DNA of 64,000 nt from Basidiobolus meristosporus CBS 931.73. Lineage: Eukaryota > Basidiobolomycota > Basidiobolomycetes > Basidiobolales > Basidiobolaceae. The notes beneath the pieces were generated by a model. It had not been told where the DNA came from. It did no database searches and was given only the letters and a program-made list of their open reading frames with translations. Both the position numbers and the translations under genes were made by a program. Below are positions 21,127 through 31,959 of this stretch, piece after piece (the first letter of the stretch is position 1; each line of letters begins with the position of its first letter). The stretch is from NCBI GenBank assembly GCA_002104905.1, contig MCFE01000265.1, positions 1-64,000 on the forward strand, in the 5' to 3' direction.

Positions 21127-23958
21127 TCAGTGACCAGAATGTTGTTTTGGTGGTTCATGAGACACTGGTTGATATTGATGCTGGTATGAAACACGTGCCA
21201 TTTCGACCATAAGATCTTCCAGTCTACGACTCTTTTCCGATTTCATCGACTTGCCATGTGCTAGACGATCGAATGCTACCGAGTTTGATAGGATCATATA
21301 GACAAGGGCCATGACAATGAATACTCCGAACGAGTACAGCCAAATTCGCAACACGGCTACAATACTGGTATTGACTCCAGTAAACCATCCGAATAGGGCG
21401 AAGAGGGAAGCTAAGATATCGACAGCAAACACAGCACCTGCCAACTGCCACGAAGGCCAACTCTCAAAAAAGGATGTGTTCAGACGAGTAATGAAGATCA
21501 GCCAGTTCTCAGTCAATGCTACTTCGAGGAACAAAACCTCTTGAGCCCCACCGAAATTCTGAATGACTCCATTCCCAGGAACCATGGTGGTAGTGAAGAT
21601 GATCCATGTACCGATGGTTAGGATGATTCCCATCACTAAGGAGAGTCCCCACAGCTTGGGCAAGTTCCATTTCACTGGGGTGGCAGAGTATGGTGCATTA
21701 TCGTAGGCAACCATAAGAGTGGCCACATCAGCAAAGATAGCAAGAAATACAACAAGTTGTGCATTGATGGTCTGATCAAGAATGACCATAGAGGTGGTCA
21801 AGAACATCTCCAAGTGAAGGGATAGAGCAATACGATACACGATGTAGGCGTACATACGATGGAAAATCTGACGAGAAGTCTTGATAGCATCGATGATCAC
21901 TCCCAGTCCGGGGGCCAAGAACACAATATCGGCAGCACTACGAGCAGCATCACTAGCTCCTTCCACGGCAATTCCGGTGTCAGCCTTCTTGAGGGATGGT
22001 GCATCGTTCACACCATCACCGGTCATGGCAACAAGGTAGCCACGCTTCTGGAGAATGTCAACAGCATGATACTTGTGCTCGGGGAACACCTCAGCAAATC
22101 CATCAGCTGCCTCAACAAAGTCATACAATTCCGCTCCAGTCATGTCTCCTTTACTGGATGCCCCACCGCCGCCCATACCAAGCTGATCAGCATTGTAGAT
22201 ATTGGTGCCCATTCGGAGTTGTCTGGCCGTTTCCTTGGCAATACCAACAGCATCGCCGGTAAGCATCTTCACTTTGAGTCCGAGTTCTTGGGCGGTAGCA
22301 ATGGTCTTGGCGGTATCATACCGTGGGGGATCGAACAACGGCAGGATACCAAGGATTTGCCACCCATTAGCTGGGGTGTACCAAGCAATACCCAAACTTC
22401 TGAAGCCACGATCGGCAAACTCCGCAACCACTTCATCATACTTGTAGGCCACATCTGGATTGATGGAGCCTTCTCTCTCCACCATGCGAAGCACAAATGG
22501 TGGGGCTCCCTTGACTGCAACACACTCGTTGCCTTCAGGGTCAATCACTTTGGCAATCACCATCTTCGACACTGGATCGAACGGCTGGAACTCTTTCATG
22601 CGATACTCTCTCATCTTTCTCTTTGCATTCGGGTACTTTCCCAAGGCTTTGATCACGGCTTTGTCGATGGCATCCATACCCTTCTTCTTTCGCGAGGCGG
22701 CCAAGGCAGAGACAAACATCAGCATCTCATCGTCCACCCCTTCAACGCAGTATGGATCGTGAAGGGTGAGCTTGTTCTGAGTAAGGGTGCCAGTCTTGTC
22801 CGAACACAGGATCTCCACACCAGCAAGTGACTCAATGGCGGTCAGCTTCTGCACAATGGCCTTCTTCTTGGCCAAGAATGCCGCACCGACCGCCATTGTG
22901 GTTGTGACCACAGCAGGGAGACCAACTGGAACACCAATTACGGTGATGATGAGTGTATACTCCAGCAGCCTGACAATGCCAAGCGAGCGATAGAAGCCAG
23001 CAATCCAAATGATCAACAGCCACAAGATCACTAGAATTAACAGGACCGTACCAATGTTGTTGATGACTTCGGTGAAATGCCCAGTCCCACTGGACTTTCC
23101 TGCAAGTGTGGCTGCTCTCCCGACAAACGTTCTTTCGCCGGTGGCTGTGACAATTGCATAACAGCTGCCTCGCTTGATAGCCGAGCTACTGAACAACTCA
23201 TCGCCTGGGCCTTTGGACGCTGCCAGCGACTCACCGGTCAGAGCTGACTGGTCCACCTGTAGCCGGGAATCTTCACCGAGAATCCGAGCATCAGCCGGAA
23301 CAATTGCACCGTCCTCGACCAAGATGATGTCCCCTGGCACCAGCGAGTTGGCCTCCACTTCTCCTTGTCTGCCATCTCTTACAGCAGTAGCCGAAAGCGC
23401 CAGCGTTTGCTTTAGTTGATCGATGATGTTTCCAGCTTGGTACTCTTGCAAGAAGCCGACGACTGCGTTCAAAACCAGCAATGCAATGATCACACCAAAA
23501 TCGACCCAGTCTCGAAGCCCGCCAGCCAGGCACACTGCAGCCCACATCACATACTGGATCGGACCGCAGAAGAACTTCAGGAATTTGATGAAACTGTTCT
23601 CAGTCTCCATGGAGAGCTGATTGAGGCCATACTTCTTTCGCCGGATTTCCACTTCAGCAGAAGTCAAGCCTATGTTTGGATCAGTTTGGAGCAGTTCTTC
23701 TGGTATTGGCTTCTCTCTAATCTCCCCTTCTTCATCTTCTTCATCCTCCAGGTGATCTTCTTCGTCACTCCAATCATAATCGCTCATGATAGATATGGCA
23801 GCCGCCGACTGTTGGGTATCCTTCTTGGATAGTGGGGTAGGAACGAAGTTGGCGTCAGCACTCAACAGCCGATCTCTAGCCGGGGTCGGCTGTGTCGCGT
23901 CAAATTGCACGGACGAGGGATTCATATTTTGTGGGTCGGGGTCGGGTTTCTCGGACAT
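21127..23958 (-). CDS. Plasma-membrane H+-ATPase, array copy 1
   Basis: A 943-aa intronless P-type class IIIA ATPase that exports one proton per ATP across the plasma membrane, setting membrane potential and cytosolic pH. An acidic cytosolic N-terminus (1-115) is followed by actuator loop TGES at 241-244, PVGLP in M4 at 344-348, phosphorylated Asp387 in DKTGT, nucleotide-binding KGAP 483-486, MLTGD 565-569, hinge TGDGVND 646-652, and Asp744 in M6 (FADVA), the residue matching the proton-binding Asp730 of yeast Pma1. Ten membrane segments are expected. The C-terminal autoinhibitory tail (about 896-943) keeps the yeast Ser911 site (ARVS, Ser924) but has Tyr at the Thr912 site and Arg at the Ser899 site. 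It groups with copy 2 (same [19 protein letters not shown] acidic segment). ATG 23958 follows a TATA box at 55 nt. Confidence 0.96.
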   Translation of the reverse strand: MSEKPDPDPQNMNPSSVQFDATQPTPARDRLLSADANFVPTPLSKKDTQQSAAAISIMSDYDWSDEEDHLEDEEDEEGEIREKPIPEELLQTDPNIGLTSAEVEIRRKKYGLNQLSMETENSFIKFLKFFCGPIQYVMWAAVCLAGGLRDWVDFGVIIALLVLNAVVGFLQEYQAGNIIDQLKQTLALSATAVRDGRQGEVEANSLVPGDIILVEDGAIVPADARILGEDSRLQVDQSALTGESLAASKGPGDELFSSSAIKRGSCYAIVTATGERTFVGRAATLAGKSSGTGHFTEVINNIGTVLLILVILWLLIIWIAGFYRSLGIVRLLEYTLIITVIGVPVGLPAVVTTTMAVGAAFLAKKKAIVQKLTAIESLAGVEILCSDKTGTLTQNKLTLHDPYCVEGVDDEMLMFVSALAASRKKKGMDAIDKAVIKALGKYPNAKRKMREYRMKEFQPFDPVSKMVIAKVIDPEGNECVAVKGAPPFVLRMVEREGSINPDVAYKYDEVVAEFADRGFRSLGIAWYTPANGWQILGILPLFDPPRYDTAKTIATAQELGLKVKMLTGDAVGIAKETARQLRMGTNIYNADQLGMGGGGASSKGDMTGAELYDFVEAADGFAEVFPEHKYHAVDILQKRGYLVAMTGDGVNDAPSLKKADTGIAVEGASDAARSAADIVFLAPGLGVIIDAIKTSRQIFHRMYAYIVYRIALSLHLEMFLTTSMVILDQTINAQLVVFLAIFADVATLMVAYDNAPYSATPVKWNLPKLWGLSLVMGIILTIGTWIIFTTTMVPGNGVIQNFGGAQEVLFLEVALTENWLIFITRLNTSFFESWPSWQLAGAVFAVDILASLFALFGWFTGVNTSIVAVLRIWLYSFGVFIVMALVYMILSNSVAFDRLAHGKSMKSEKSRRLEDLMVEMARVSYQHQYQPVSHEPPKQHSGH

Positions 23959-24394
23959 CGTATGTAAGCCCAGTCCTATAAAGTTGATGAAGGGAATTCA
24001 CCTTGTTGACCATTTTATATTGGTGACACTAAGCATCAGTTTCCAATAAATGCGATTTTAGGATTACTAACGACATTTAGCATATACCGAATCGGATCAC
24101 ATCTCACCACTGTACCTCACTATTGGATGATGGTAATTGGTTTCATCCACCATGATAGTGATCTCCCAGCTGTGGAGCATATCGAATATACCGAATTACA
24201 GCCGGTCGAGGTGCCTGTCATCTTACCTTTCTTCCCATTTCGACGATGTTTCACGGGGTCCAGGCTTATAATATCATTGATTCTATTTTCAGAACATATC
24301 AGGTGAAGCCAGAGACTCGAGAGCCTTTATTATACCAGAATAGTGTACAAAGCATTATGGGTGGTGAAGGAATTGTGACGATTAAAGTTTTTCA
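23959..24394. other. Spacer between pump copies 1 and 2 (436 bp)
   Basis: The shortest spacer in the array. It holds the copy-1 TATA box and must contain the end of the copy-2 transcript. It is not alignable by eye with the other spacers. Confidence 0.55.
24013..24019 (-). promoter_or_regulatory. TATA box of pump copy 1
   Basis: TATAAAA on the minus strand, 55 nt upstream of ATG 23958. Confidence 0.55.
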
Positions 24395-27208
24395 CTACTT
24401 GTGTTCATGAATCATAGATTTGCGATGGTGCTGATTTGAGACGCGTGTTAATTGGAGCATGAAATCCTCTACGTTGCGGTTGTCCTCCGCCCTGAATGAT
24501 TTGCCATGGGCAATTCGATCGAATGCCTCCGAGTTTGATAGGATCATATACACTAGTCCCATGACACAGAAGACCCCAAACGAGTAGATCCAAATGCGCA
24601 CCACTGTAACAATGCTGGTATTGACTCCAGTGAACCATCCGAATAGGGCGAAGAGGGAAGCTAGGATATCTACAATAAACACCGCTCCTGCCAATTGCCA
24701 CGAAGGCCAACTCTCAAAAAAGGATGTGTTCAGACGAGTAATGAAGATCAGCCAGTTCTCAGTCAATGCTACTTCGAGGAACAGAACCTCTTGAGCCCCA
24801 CCGAAATTCTGAATGACTCCATTCCCAGGAACCATGGTGGTAGTGAAGATGATCCATGTACCGATGGTTAGGATGATTCCCATCACTAAGGAGAGTCCCC
24901 ACAGCTTGGGCAAGTTCCATTTCACTGGGGTGGCAGAGTATGGTGCATTATCGTAGGCAACCATAAGAGTGGCAACATCAGCAAAGATGGCAAGAAATAC
25001 AACAAGTTGTGCATTGATGGTGTAGTCAAGAATAACCATAGAGGTGGTCAAGAACATCTCCAAGTGAAGGGAGAGCGCGATACGGTACACAATATAGGCG
25101 TACATACGATGAAAAATCTGACGAGAAGTCTTGATAGCATCGATGATCACTCCCAGTCCGGGGGCCAAGAATACAATATCGGCAGCACTACGAGCAGCAT
25201 CACTAGCTCCTTCCACAGCAATTCCGGTGTCAGCCTTCTTGAGGGATGGTGCATCGTTCACACCATCACCGGTCATGGCAACAAGGTAGCCACGCTTCTG
25301 GAGAATGTCGACAGCATGATACTTGTGCTCAGGGAACACCTCAGCAAATCCATCAGCCGCTTCAACAAAGTCATACAATTCCGCTCCAGTCATGTCTCCT
25401 TTACTTGATGCTCCACCCTGGGTCATACCAAGCTGATCAGCATTGTAGATATTGGTACCCATTCGGAGTTGTCGTGCGGTTTCCTTGGCAATACCAACAG
25501 CATCGCCGGTAAGCATCTTCACTTTGAGTCCGAGTTCTTGGGCGGTAGCAATGGTCTTGGCGGTATCATACCGTGGGGGATCGAACAACGGCAGGATACC
25601 AAGGATTTGCCACCCATTAGCTGGGGTGTACCAAGCAATACCCAAACTTCTGAAGCCACGATCGGCAAACTCCGCAACCACTTCATCATACTTGTAGGCC
25701 ACATCTGGATTGATGGAGCCTTCTCTCTCCACCATGCGAAGCACAAATGGTGGGGCTCCCTTGACTGCAACACACTCGTTGCCTTCAGGGTCAATCACTT
25801 TGGCAATCACCATCTTCGACACTGGATCGAACGGCTGGAACTCTTTCATGCGATACTCTCTCATCTTTCTCTTTGCATTCGGGTACTTTCCCAAGGCTTT
25901 GATCACGGCTTTGTCGATGGCATCCATACCCTTCTTCTTTCGCGAGGCGGCCAAGGCAGAGACAAACATCAGCATCTCATCGTCCACCCCTTCAACGCAG
26001 TATGGATCGTGAAGGGTGAGCTTGTTCTGAGTAAGGGTGCCAGTCTTGTCCGAACACAGGATCTCCACACCAGCAAGTGACTCAATGGCGGTCAGCTTCT
26101 GCACAATGGCCTTCTTCTTGGCCAAGAATGCCGCACCGACCGCCATTGTGGTTGTGACCACAGCAGGGAGACCAACTGGAACACCAATTACGGTGATGAT
26201 GAGTGTATACTCCAGCAGCCTGACAATGCCAAGCGAGCGATAGAAGCCAGCACTCCAAATGATCAACAGCCACAAGATCACTAGAATCAACAGGACCGTA
26301 CCAATGTTGTTGATGACTTCGGTGAAATGCCCAGTCCCACTGGACTTTCCTGCAAGTGTGGCTGCTCTTCCTACAAACGTTCTTTCGCCGGTGGCTGTGA
26401 CAATTGCATAACAGCTGCCTCGCTTGATAGCCGAGCTACTGAACAACTCATCGCCTGGGCCTTTGGACGCTGCCAGCGACTCACCGGTCAGAGCTGACTG
26501 ATCCACCTGTAGCCGGGAATCTTCACCGAGAATCCGAGCATCAGCCGGAACAATTGCACCATCCTCGACCAAGATGATGTCCCCTGGCACCAGCGAGTTG
26601 GCCTCCACTTCTCCTTGTCTGCCATCTCTTACAGCAGTAGCCGAAAGCGCCAGCGTTTGCTTTAGTTGATCGATGATGTTTCCAGCTTGGTACTCTTGCA
26701 AGAAGCCGACGACTGCGTTCAAAACCAGCAATGCAATGATCACACCAAAATCGACCCAGTCTCGAAGCCCGCCAGCCAGGCACACTGCAGCCCACATCAC
26801 ATACTGGATCGGGCCGCAGAAGAACTTCAGGAATTTGATGAAACTGTTCTCAGTCTCCATGGAGAGCTGATTGAGGCCATACTTCTTTCGCCGGATTTCC
26901 ACTTCAGCAGAAGTCAAGCCTATGTTTGGATCAGTTTGGAGCAGTTCTTCTGGTATTGGCTTCTCTCTAATCTCCCCTTCTTCATCTTCTTCATCCTCTG
27001 GGAAGTCCTCTTCGTCACTCCAATCATAATCGCTCATGATAGATACCGCCGCAGCTGACTGTTGGGTGTCTTTTTTGGTTAGTGGGGTTGGAGTAAACTC
27101 GCCATCCACCGAGAGATGTCTCTCTCTCGTTGGGGTGGTCTGTGTTGTGTCAAACTGCACGGTGGAGTTGTTTAGACTTGCCGGGTTGGGGCCTGGTTTT
27201 TCGGACAT
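24395..27208 (-). CDS. Plasma-membrane H+-ATPase, array copy 2
   Basis: 937 aa, full length, Asp387 phosphorylation site and TGDGVND at 646-652. It is closest to copy 1: over roughly 25481-26252 its DNA matches copy 1 (22231-23002) without a difference that I can see, silent sites included. Outside this core it diverges. The first ~50 residues differ at about a third of positions, and the tail reads [20 protein letters not shown] then TRVSNQHH. The Ser911-equivalent Ser is kept, Thr912 is Asn and Ser899 is Asn. A local change, GMTQGGASS instead of GMGGGGASS, falls in the P-domain loop before the LYDF segment. Copy 2 is probably a functional pump with its own regulation. TATA box 86 nt upstream. 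Confidence 0.96.
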   Translation of the reverse strand: MSEKPGPNPASLNNSTVQFDTTQTTPTRERHLSVDGEFTPTPLTKKDTQQSAAAVSIMSDYDWSDEEDFPEDEEDEEGEIREKPIPEELLQTDPNIGLTSAEVEIRRKKYGLNQLSMETENSFIKFLKFFCGPIQYVMWAAVCLAGGLRDWVDFGVIIALLVLNAVVGFLQEYQAGNIIDQLKQTLALSATAVRDGRQGEVEANSLVPGDIILVEDGAIVPADARILGEDSRLQVDQSALTGESLAASKGPGDELFSSSAIKRGSCYAIVTATGERTFVGRAATLAGKSSGTGHFTEVINNIGTVLLILVILWLLIIWSAGFYRSLGIVRLLEYTLIITVIGVPVGLPAVVTTTMAVGAAFLAKKKAIVQKLTAIESLAGVEILCSDKTGTLTQNKLTLHDPYCVEGVDDEMLMFVSALAASRKKKGMDAIDKAVIKALGKYPNAKRKMREYRMKEFQPFDPVSKMVIAKVIDPEGNECVAVKGAPPFVLRMVEREGSINPDVAYKYDEVVAEFADRGFRSLGIAWYTPANGWQILGILPLFDPPRYDTAKTIATAQELGLKVKMLTGDAVGIAKETARQLRMGTNIYNADQLGMTQGGASSKGDMTGAELYDFVEAADGFAEVFPEHKYHAVDILQKRGYLVAMTGDGVNDAPSLKKADTGIAVEGASDAARSAADIVFLAPGLGVIIDAIKTSRQIFHRMYAYIVYRIALSLHLEMFLTTSMVILDYTINAQLVVFLAIFADVATLMVAYDNAPYSATPVKWNLPKLWGLSLVMGIILTIGTWIIFTTTMVPGNGVIQNFGGAQEVLFLEVALTENWLIFITRLNTSFFESWPSWQLAGAVFIVDILASLFALFGWFTGVNTSIVTVVRIWIYSFGVFCVMGLVYMILSNSEAFDRIAHGKSFRAEDNRNVEDFMLQLTRVSNQHHRKSMIHEHK

Positions 27209-27897
27209 ATTAAATATCTATATGAGAAAACAGATTCGGTTGTTTGAGGTGTACGATGCAAAATATAAACTGGATGGGCAGCATGCGAATCATTTTTATA
27301 GGTGCCTTGGTACTGTGTTCTCCACTTGGATCACTTGCCGTCACAAATTATTCATAATCATCCCTACCAAAAATGGCAATGGTAAATTTACCCCAACTAC
27401 CTAGTGATTACCGAATAGGACTGTTCCTAACGCTGGTATTATTCGCTTTCCCGACCATCTCCCAGGTCACCACAGGTTACTGGAACCGTATTACGCAAGC
27501 GCCATATATTGCTTTCCCATTTTAACATAATCGATATACGTTTGAATTGAAATAAGTGTGGGCCGCATTCCCGATGGTAATATACTACAGATACCTGGTG
27601 AGGATGTTTCACCACCCGATCAATGCGTTGCTCAGATCAGTATATAAAGTTATTGTGTAACGAGATAGACAGCTGCCACGAAGCGTAACTGACCGGCATT
27701 TACTGATTCCGTGATGGGTTGCAATTAGCACTCATCAAGTATGGCATAGACTAATACTAATACTGAATAAAAAATAGAGGCTTTTATCTATGCAATTATA
27801 TTTATTTAATAATATCAAGCGAAACGGCAATATTAGGCATATGATGATTTCTAGGGTATCTATTGGGTATCAGTGTGCAAATATGAAATGTACTAAT
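27209..27897. other. Spacer between pump copies 2 and 3 (689 bp)
   Basis: Contains the copy-2 promoter and the 3' flank of copy 3. No further gene or repeat was recognised. Confidence 0.5.
27294..27300 (-). promoter_or_regulatory. TATA box of pump copy 2
   Basis: TATAAAA on the minus strand, 86 nt upstream of ATG 27208. Confidence 0.55.
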
Positions 27898-30687
27898 CTA
27901 ATGTTGTCCCAACATGGGTTGCTCTTCATGTAGTCTGGATATACGTGCCATCTCAACCATTAAATCTTCCATGCCTCTGCTCTTCTTCTTCATCGACTTG
28001 CCATGAGCAAGTCTATCGAAAGGCCTCGGAGTTCGACAGGATCATGTACACCATGGCCATGACAACAAACACTCCGAACGAGAACAGCCAGATACGGACG
28101 ACCGCAACAATACTGGTATGCTCGCCAGTGAACCATCCCCAAATTGCAAAGCACGAGGCAAGGATATCAACTGCAAACACAGCACCAGCCAATTGCCAGG
28201 ATGGGAGACTCTCGAAGAATGATTTGTTCAGACGAGTGATGAAGATCAACCAATTCTCAGTCAAGGCAACTTCAAGGAACATCACTTCTTGCGCTCCACC
28301 GAAGTTCTCAATGATACCGTGGCCAGGGACAAAAGTGGTGGTGAATACGATCCAGGTACCGACAGTGAGAATGATCGACATGACCAACGAGAGTGCCCAC
28401 AGCTTGGGTAGGTTCCACTTGACTGGGGTAGCCGAGTAAGGAGCATTATCGTAGGCAACCATGAGAGTGGCTACATCGGCAAAGATGGCAAGGAACACAA
28501 CGAGTTCGACATTGATTGTTTCGTTGAGAATGACAATCGAGGTGGTCAAGAAGATCTCCAAGTGAAGGGACAGAGCAATACGGTACACGATGTAGGCGTA
28601 CATACGATGGAAAATCTGGCGAGAAGTCTTGATAGCATCGATGATCACTCCCAGTCCGGGGGCCAAGAACACAATATCGGCAGCACTACGAGCAGCATCA
28701 CTAGCTCCTTCCACAGCAATACCGGTATCGGCCTTCTTGAGGGATGGTGCATCGTTCACACCATCACCGGTCATGGCAACAAGGTAGCCACGCTTCTGGA
28801 GGAATGTCGACAGCATGATACTTGTGCTCAGGGAACACCTCGGCAAATCCATCAGCTGCCTCAACAAAGTCGTACAACTCTGCTCCAGTCATACCACCCT
28901 TACCAGATGCTCCTCCGCCACCCATACCGAGTTCATCGGCATTGTAGATATTGGTGCCCATTCTGAGTTGTCGTGCGGTTTCCTTGGCAATACCAACAGC
29001 ATCACCGGTAAGCATCTTGACCTTGAGTCCGAGTTCCTGAGCAGTAGCAATAGTCTTTCCGGTATCAAACCGGGGAGGATCGAACAGTGACAAGACACCA
29101 AGAATCTGCCATCCGTTAGCTGGAGTGTACCAAGCAATACCCAAACTTCTGAAACCACGATCGGCAAACTCAGCAACAACTTCGTTGTACTTCTTAGCAA
29201 GATGCAGGGTCCAGAGTACCTTCCCTTTGAACCATGCGAAGCACAAATGGTGGGGCACCCTTGACTGCGACACACTTGTTGCCCTCAGGATCGACAACCT
29301 TGGCAACCACCATCTTGGACACAGGATCGAATGGCTGGAACTCAGTCATGCGGTACTCTCTCATTCTTCTCTTAGCGTTAGGATACTTTCCGAGTGCCTT
29401 CACAACAGCCTTGTCAATGGCGTCCATGCCCTTCTTCTTACGCGAGGCAGCCAAAGCGGAGACAAACAGCAGCATCTCCTCATCCACTCCATCCACACAG
29501 TAAGGGTCGTGGAGGGTGAGCTTGTTCTGAGTCAGGGTGCCAGTCTTATCCGAGCACAAGATCTCCACACCAGCAAGTGATTCGATGGCAGTCAGCTTCT
29601 GAACAATAGCCTGCTTCTTAGCCAAGAAGGCCGCTCCAACAGCCATAGTGGTTGTGACCACTGCGGGAAGTCCGACTGGGACACCAACAACAGTGATGAC
29701 CAAAGCATACTCCAAGAGCTTGACAATTCCCAGCGAGCGATAGAATCCAGCACTCCAAATGATCAGAAGCCAGATGACCACAAGCACCAGCAGAACAGTT
29801 CCGATGTTGTTGATGACCTCAGTGAAATGGCCAACTCCATTGGACTTTCCAGCAAGGGTAGCGGCTCTTCCTACGAAGGTATGTTTGCCAGTGGCAGTGA
29901 CAACAGCATAACAGCTACCACGCTTGATGGCTGAGCTACTGAACAACTCATCACCAGGTCCCTTGGAGGCTGCCAATGACTCGCCAGTCAGCGCTGCTTG
30001 ATCGACCTGGAGACGTGAGTCCTCACCAAGAATACGAGCATCAGCTGGAACAATCGCACCATCCTCCACGAGAATGATGTCACCTGGAACGAGCGATGTA
30101 GCCTCCACCTGGCCTTCCTTTCCGTCTCTGACCGCGATGGCGGAGAGTGCCAATGTCTGCTTCAGCTGGTCAATGATGTTGCCAGCCTGGTATTCCTGGA
30201 TGAACCCGACGAATGCATTCAGTGCCAGCAACCCAATGATCACACCAAGATCGACCCAATCTCTGAGACCTCCGGAAAGGCCCACAGCAGCCCACATCAC
30301 ATACTGAATGGGGCCGCAGAAGAACATGAAGAACTTGAGGATCTTGCTCTCACTCTCGATGTCGAGCTGGTTGAGTCCATACTTCTTACGACGGGTGTCA
30401 ACCTCAGCCGAGGTCAATCCGACCCTTGGATCGGTCTGGAGTAGCTCCTCAGGCACGGCGGTTTCGACCAATTGGCCTTCCTCATCGACCTCTTCCATTA
30501 CTTCACCATCATCACTCCAGCCATAGTCACTCATGATCGAGATGGCAGCGGCGGATTGCTGGGTGAGCTTTTTGGAGAGTGGAGATGTGGGACTCAGGTT
30601 TCCGGATCCATTGTTCTCACTGGCAGGCTCCACGGTGTCAAACTGTACACCAGTGGGATTTGTATTTTCGTCAGGTAGTTCTGACAT
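27898..30687 (-). pseudogene. Plasma-membrane H+-ATPase copy 3, frameshifted at three sites
   Basis: Complete from ATG 30687 to a stop at 27898-27900 when compared with its neighbours, but interrupted by three single-base insertions on the plus-strand reading: AGATGCAGGG near 29203 (AGATCAGGG in copy 4), GGAGGAATGTC near 28803 (GGAGGATGTC) and TCGAAAGGCC near 28021 (TCGAAGGCC). The first open part (about 497 codons) covers the N-terminus, membrane segments 1-4 and the Asp380 site and then stops within a few codons. The rest keeps all pump motifs and a normal tail ([20 protein letters not shown]). There is no substitution-type stop and no large deletion, so decay is very recent, or the insertions are sequencing errors, two being in short A runs. 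Sequence features of copies 4-5 and of copies 8-9 (RFDTGK) are mixed in it, which suggests gene conversion. TATA box at 64 nt. Confidence 0.88.
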
Positions 30688-31959
30688 CGTGTATTATGTA
30701 TGCGGCTGAATATGTAATTATTAATGTGGCTACTGTCGATTTGGGCTGGTTTTTATATCTTCTGACTCAAACTCGATCACGTATCGTCACTGTACTGTTA
30801 GCAAGGGCCTAACCAATTTTGTCCCGATGAAGCTAGACTGGGTTCTTTTGATTTCGGAAAATCATACCACAGTTTCCACTTGATATAGTTCCCTAAAGGG
30901 GATAGTATTTTCGCTGGTCCGCGGCTGGTTATTATAAACAGATCAATGTAAAGTCAATAAACTGTATATATCCAGGAAGTGTCCTTCTTTGTCTCAGGTT
31001 TGCCATTTTATGATGGTTGGGTGGCATCGCGCTAAACTCAACACTAACCATATTCCAAGGTCGATAGCGCATTTCAACTATTGCTAATTTGTATGCTGAG
31101 CCTCAAACATGGAATTCATGCATCGGTAACACAGTCGTCTGTGCAAATTTCTATAGTAGTACCTACCACGCCTCTATCCTTGGTTCCAAACTGGACTAAT
31201 GCAGGTAGGATTACGTGATGGATATCGGATATCTAGCATGACCAATCGATAGCACGTATCGGGAATGGCTAGCCACCTATCGTGTTTAGGAATTGACTGC
31301 TTGATTAGGATTAGGGGCTTGTGTACTACTGGGTTTGGTTACCAGAGGGGCTAATTTTGGTTTAGTCTACTTAAAACCGGATATTAAGCTTGGAATTTTC
31401 AGGTGCATTCGACTGATTCCGGCTCTTAATAATACCGAGGGTGGAATCATGTCTTCCCAACGTTCATCTAATGTATTTGGTAACCCGCTTGTGCAATGCC
31501 TCAACGTACCAAGGTCCACAATGAAAGATCACCTATGGAAGATGCGCGCGCATGAGCCACCGAGTAGGATTATAATCTGCTTATTTTTTCAAGGACAATT
31601 ATACGGTGGTGTCATATTCCAAATCGGGAAACCATATCGGTCTTGTTACGGTGGATTTCACATGTGGATACGAGAATCTAGTTATGGAACTTGATTTCAG
31701 GATTTCAAGCTGATTGTCGACTTAATAACAAATCTGATCCCTAAAGATAAAAAGGGTCTCCATTTTCGTGAGTTTAGCACAGAAATTCTCATTACTCTAT
31801 ATTTACATTTCTCGTAAAGATCAGCCTCGAATCTTTGCTACCATTCAAACAAAACAAAACACCAATTATGAGTATTATCTTTATTATTCAGTTTAGCGTC
31901 AAATGCGGTATCTAAAATATACATGTGTTGAATGAAAATGAGGTATATCGCTTTCAAGA
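30688..31959. other. Spacer between pump copies 3 and 4 (1272 bp)
   Basis: Holds the copy-3 promoter, including a GATTTCGGAAAATCAT element at 30850-30865 related to elements upstream of copies 4 and 5. A 119-codon plus-strand frame at 31335-31694 has no promoter or motif support. Confidence 0.5.
30751..30758 (-). promoter_or_regulatory. TATA box of pump copy 3
   Basis: ATATAAAA on the minus strand, 64 nt upstream of ATG 30687; still intact although the gene is frameshifted. Confidence 0.55.

Noticed and set aside
21859-22830. 323-codon plus-strand frame antisense to pump copy 1 (similar ones in every copy)
   Set aside because: It mirrors the codon bias of the pump gene on the other strand, recurs at the same place in the other copies, and has no promoter or motif.
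31335-31694. 119-codon plus-strand frame in the spacer between pumps 3 and 4
   Set aside because: No TATA box, no motif and no similarity to the neighbouring genes.
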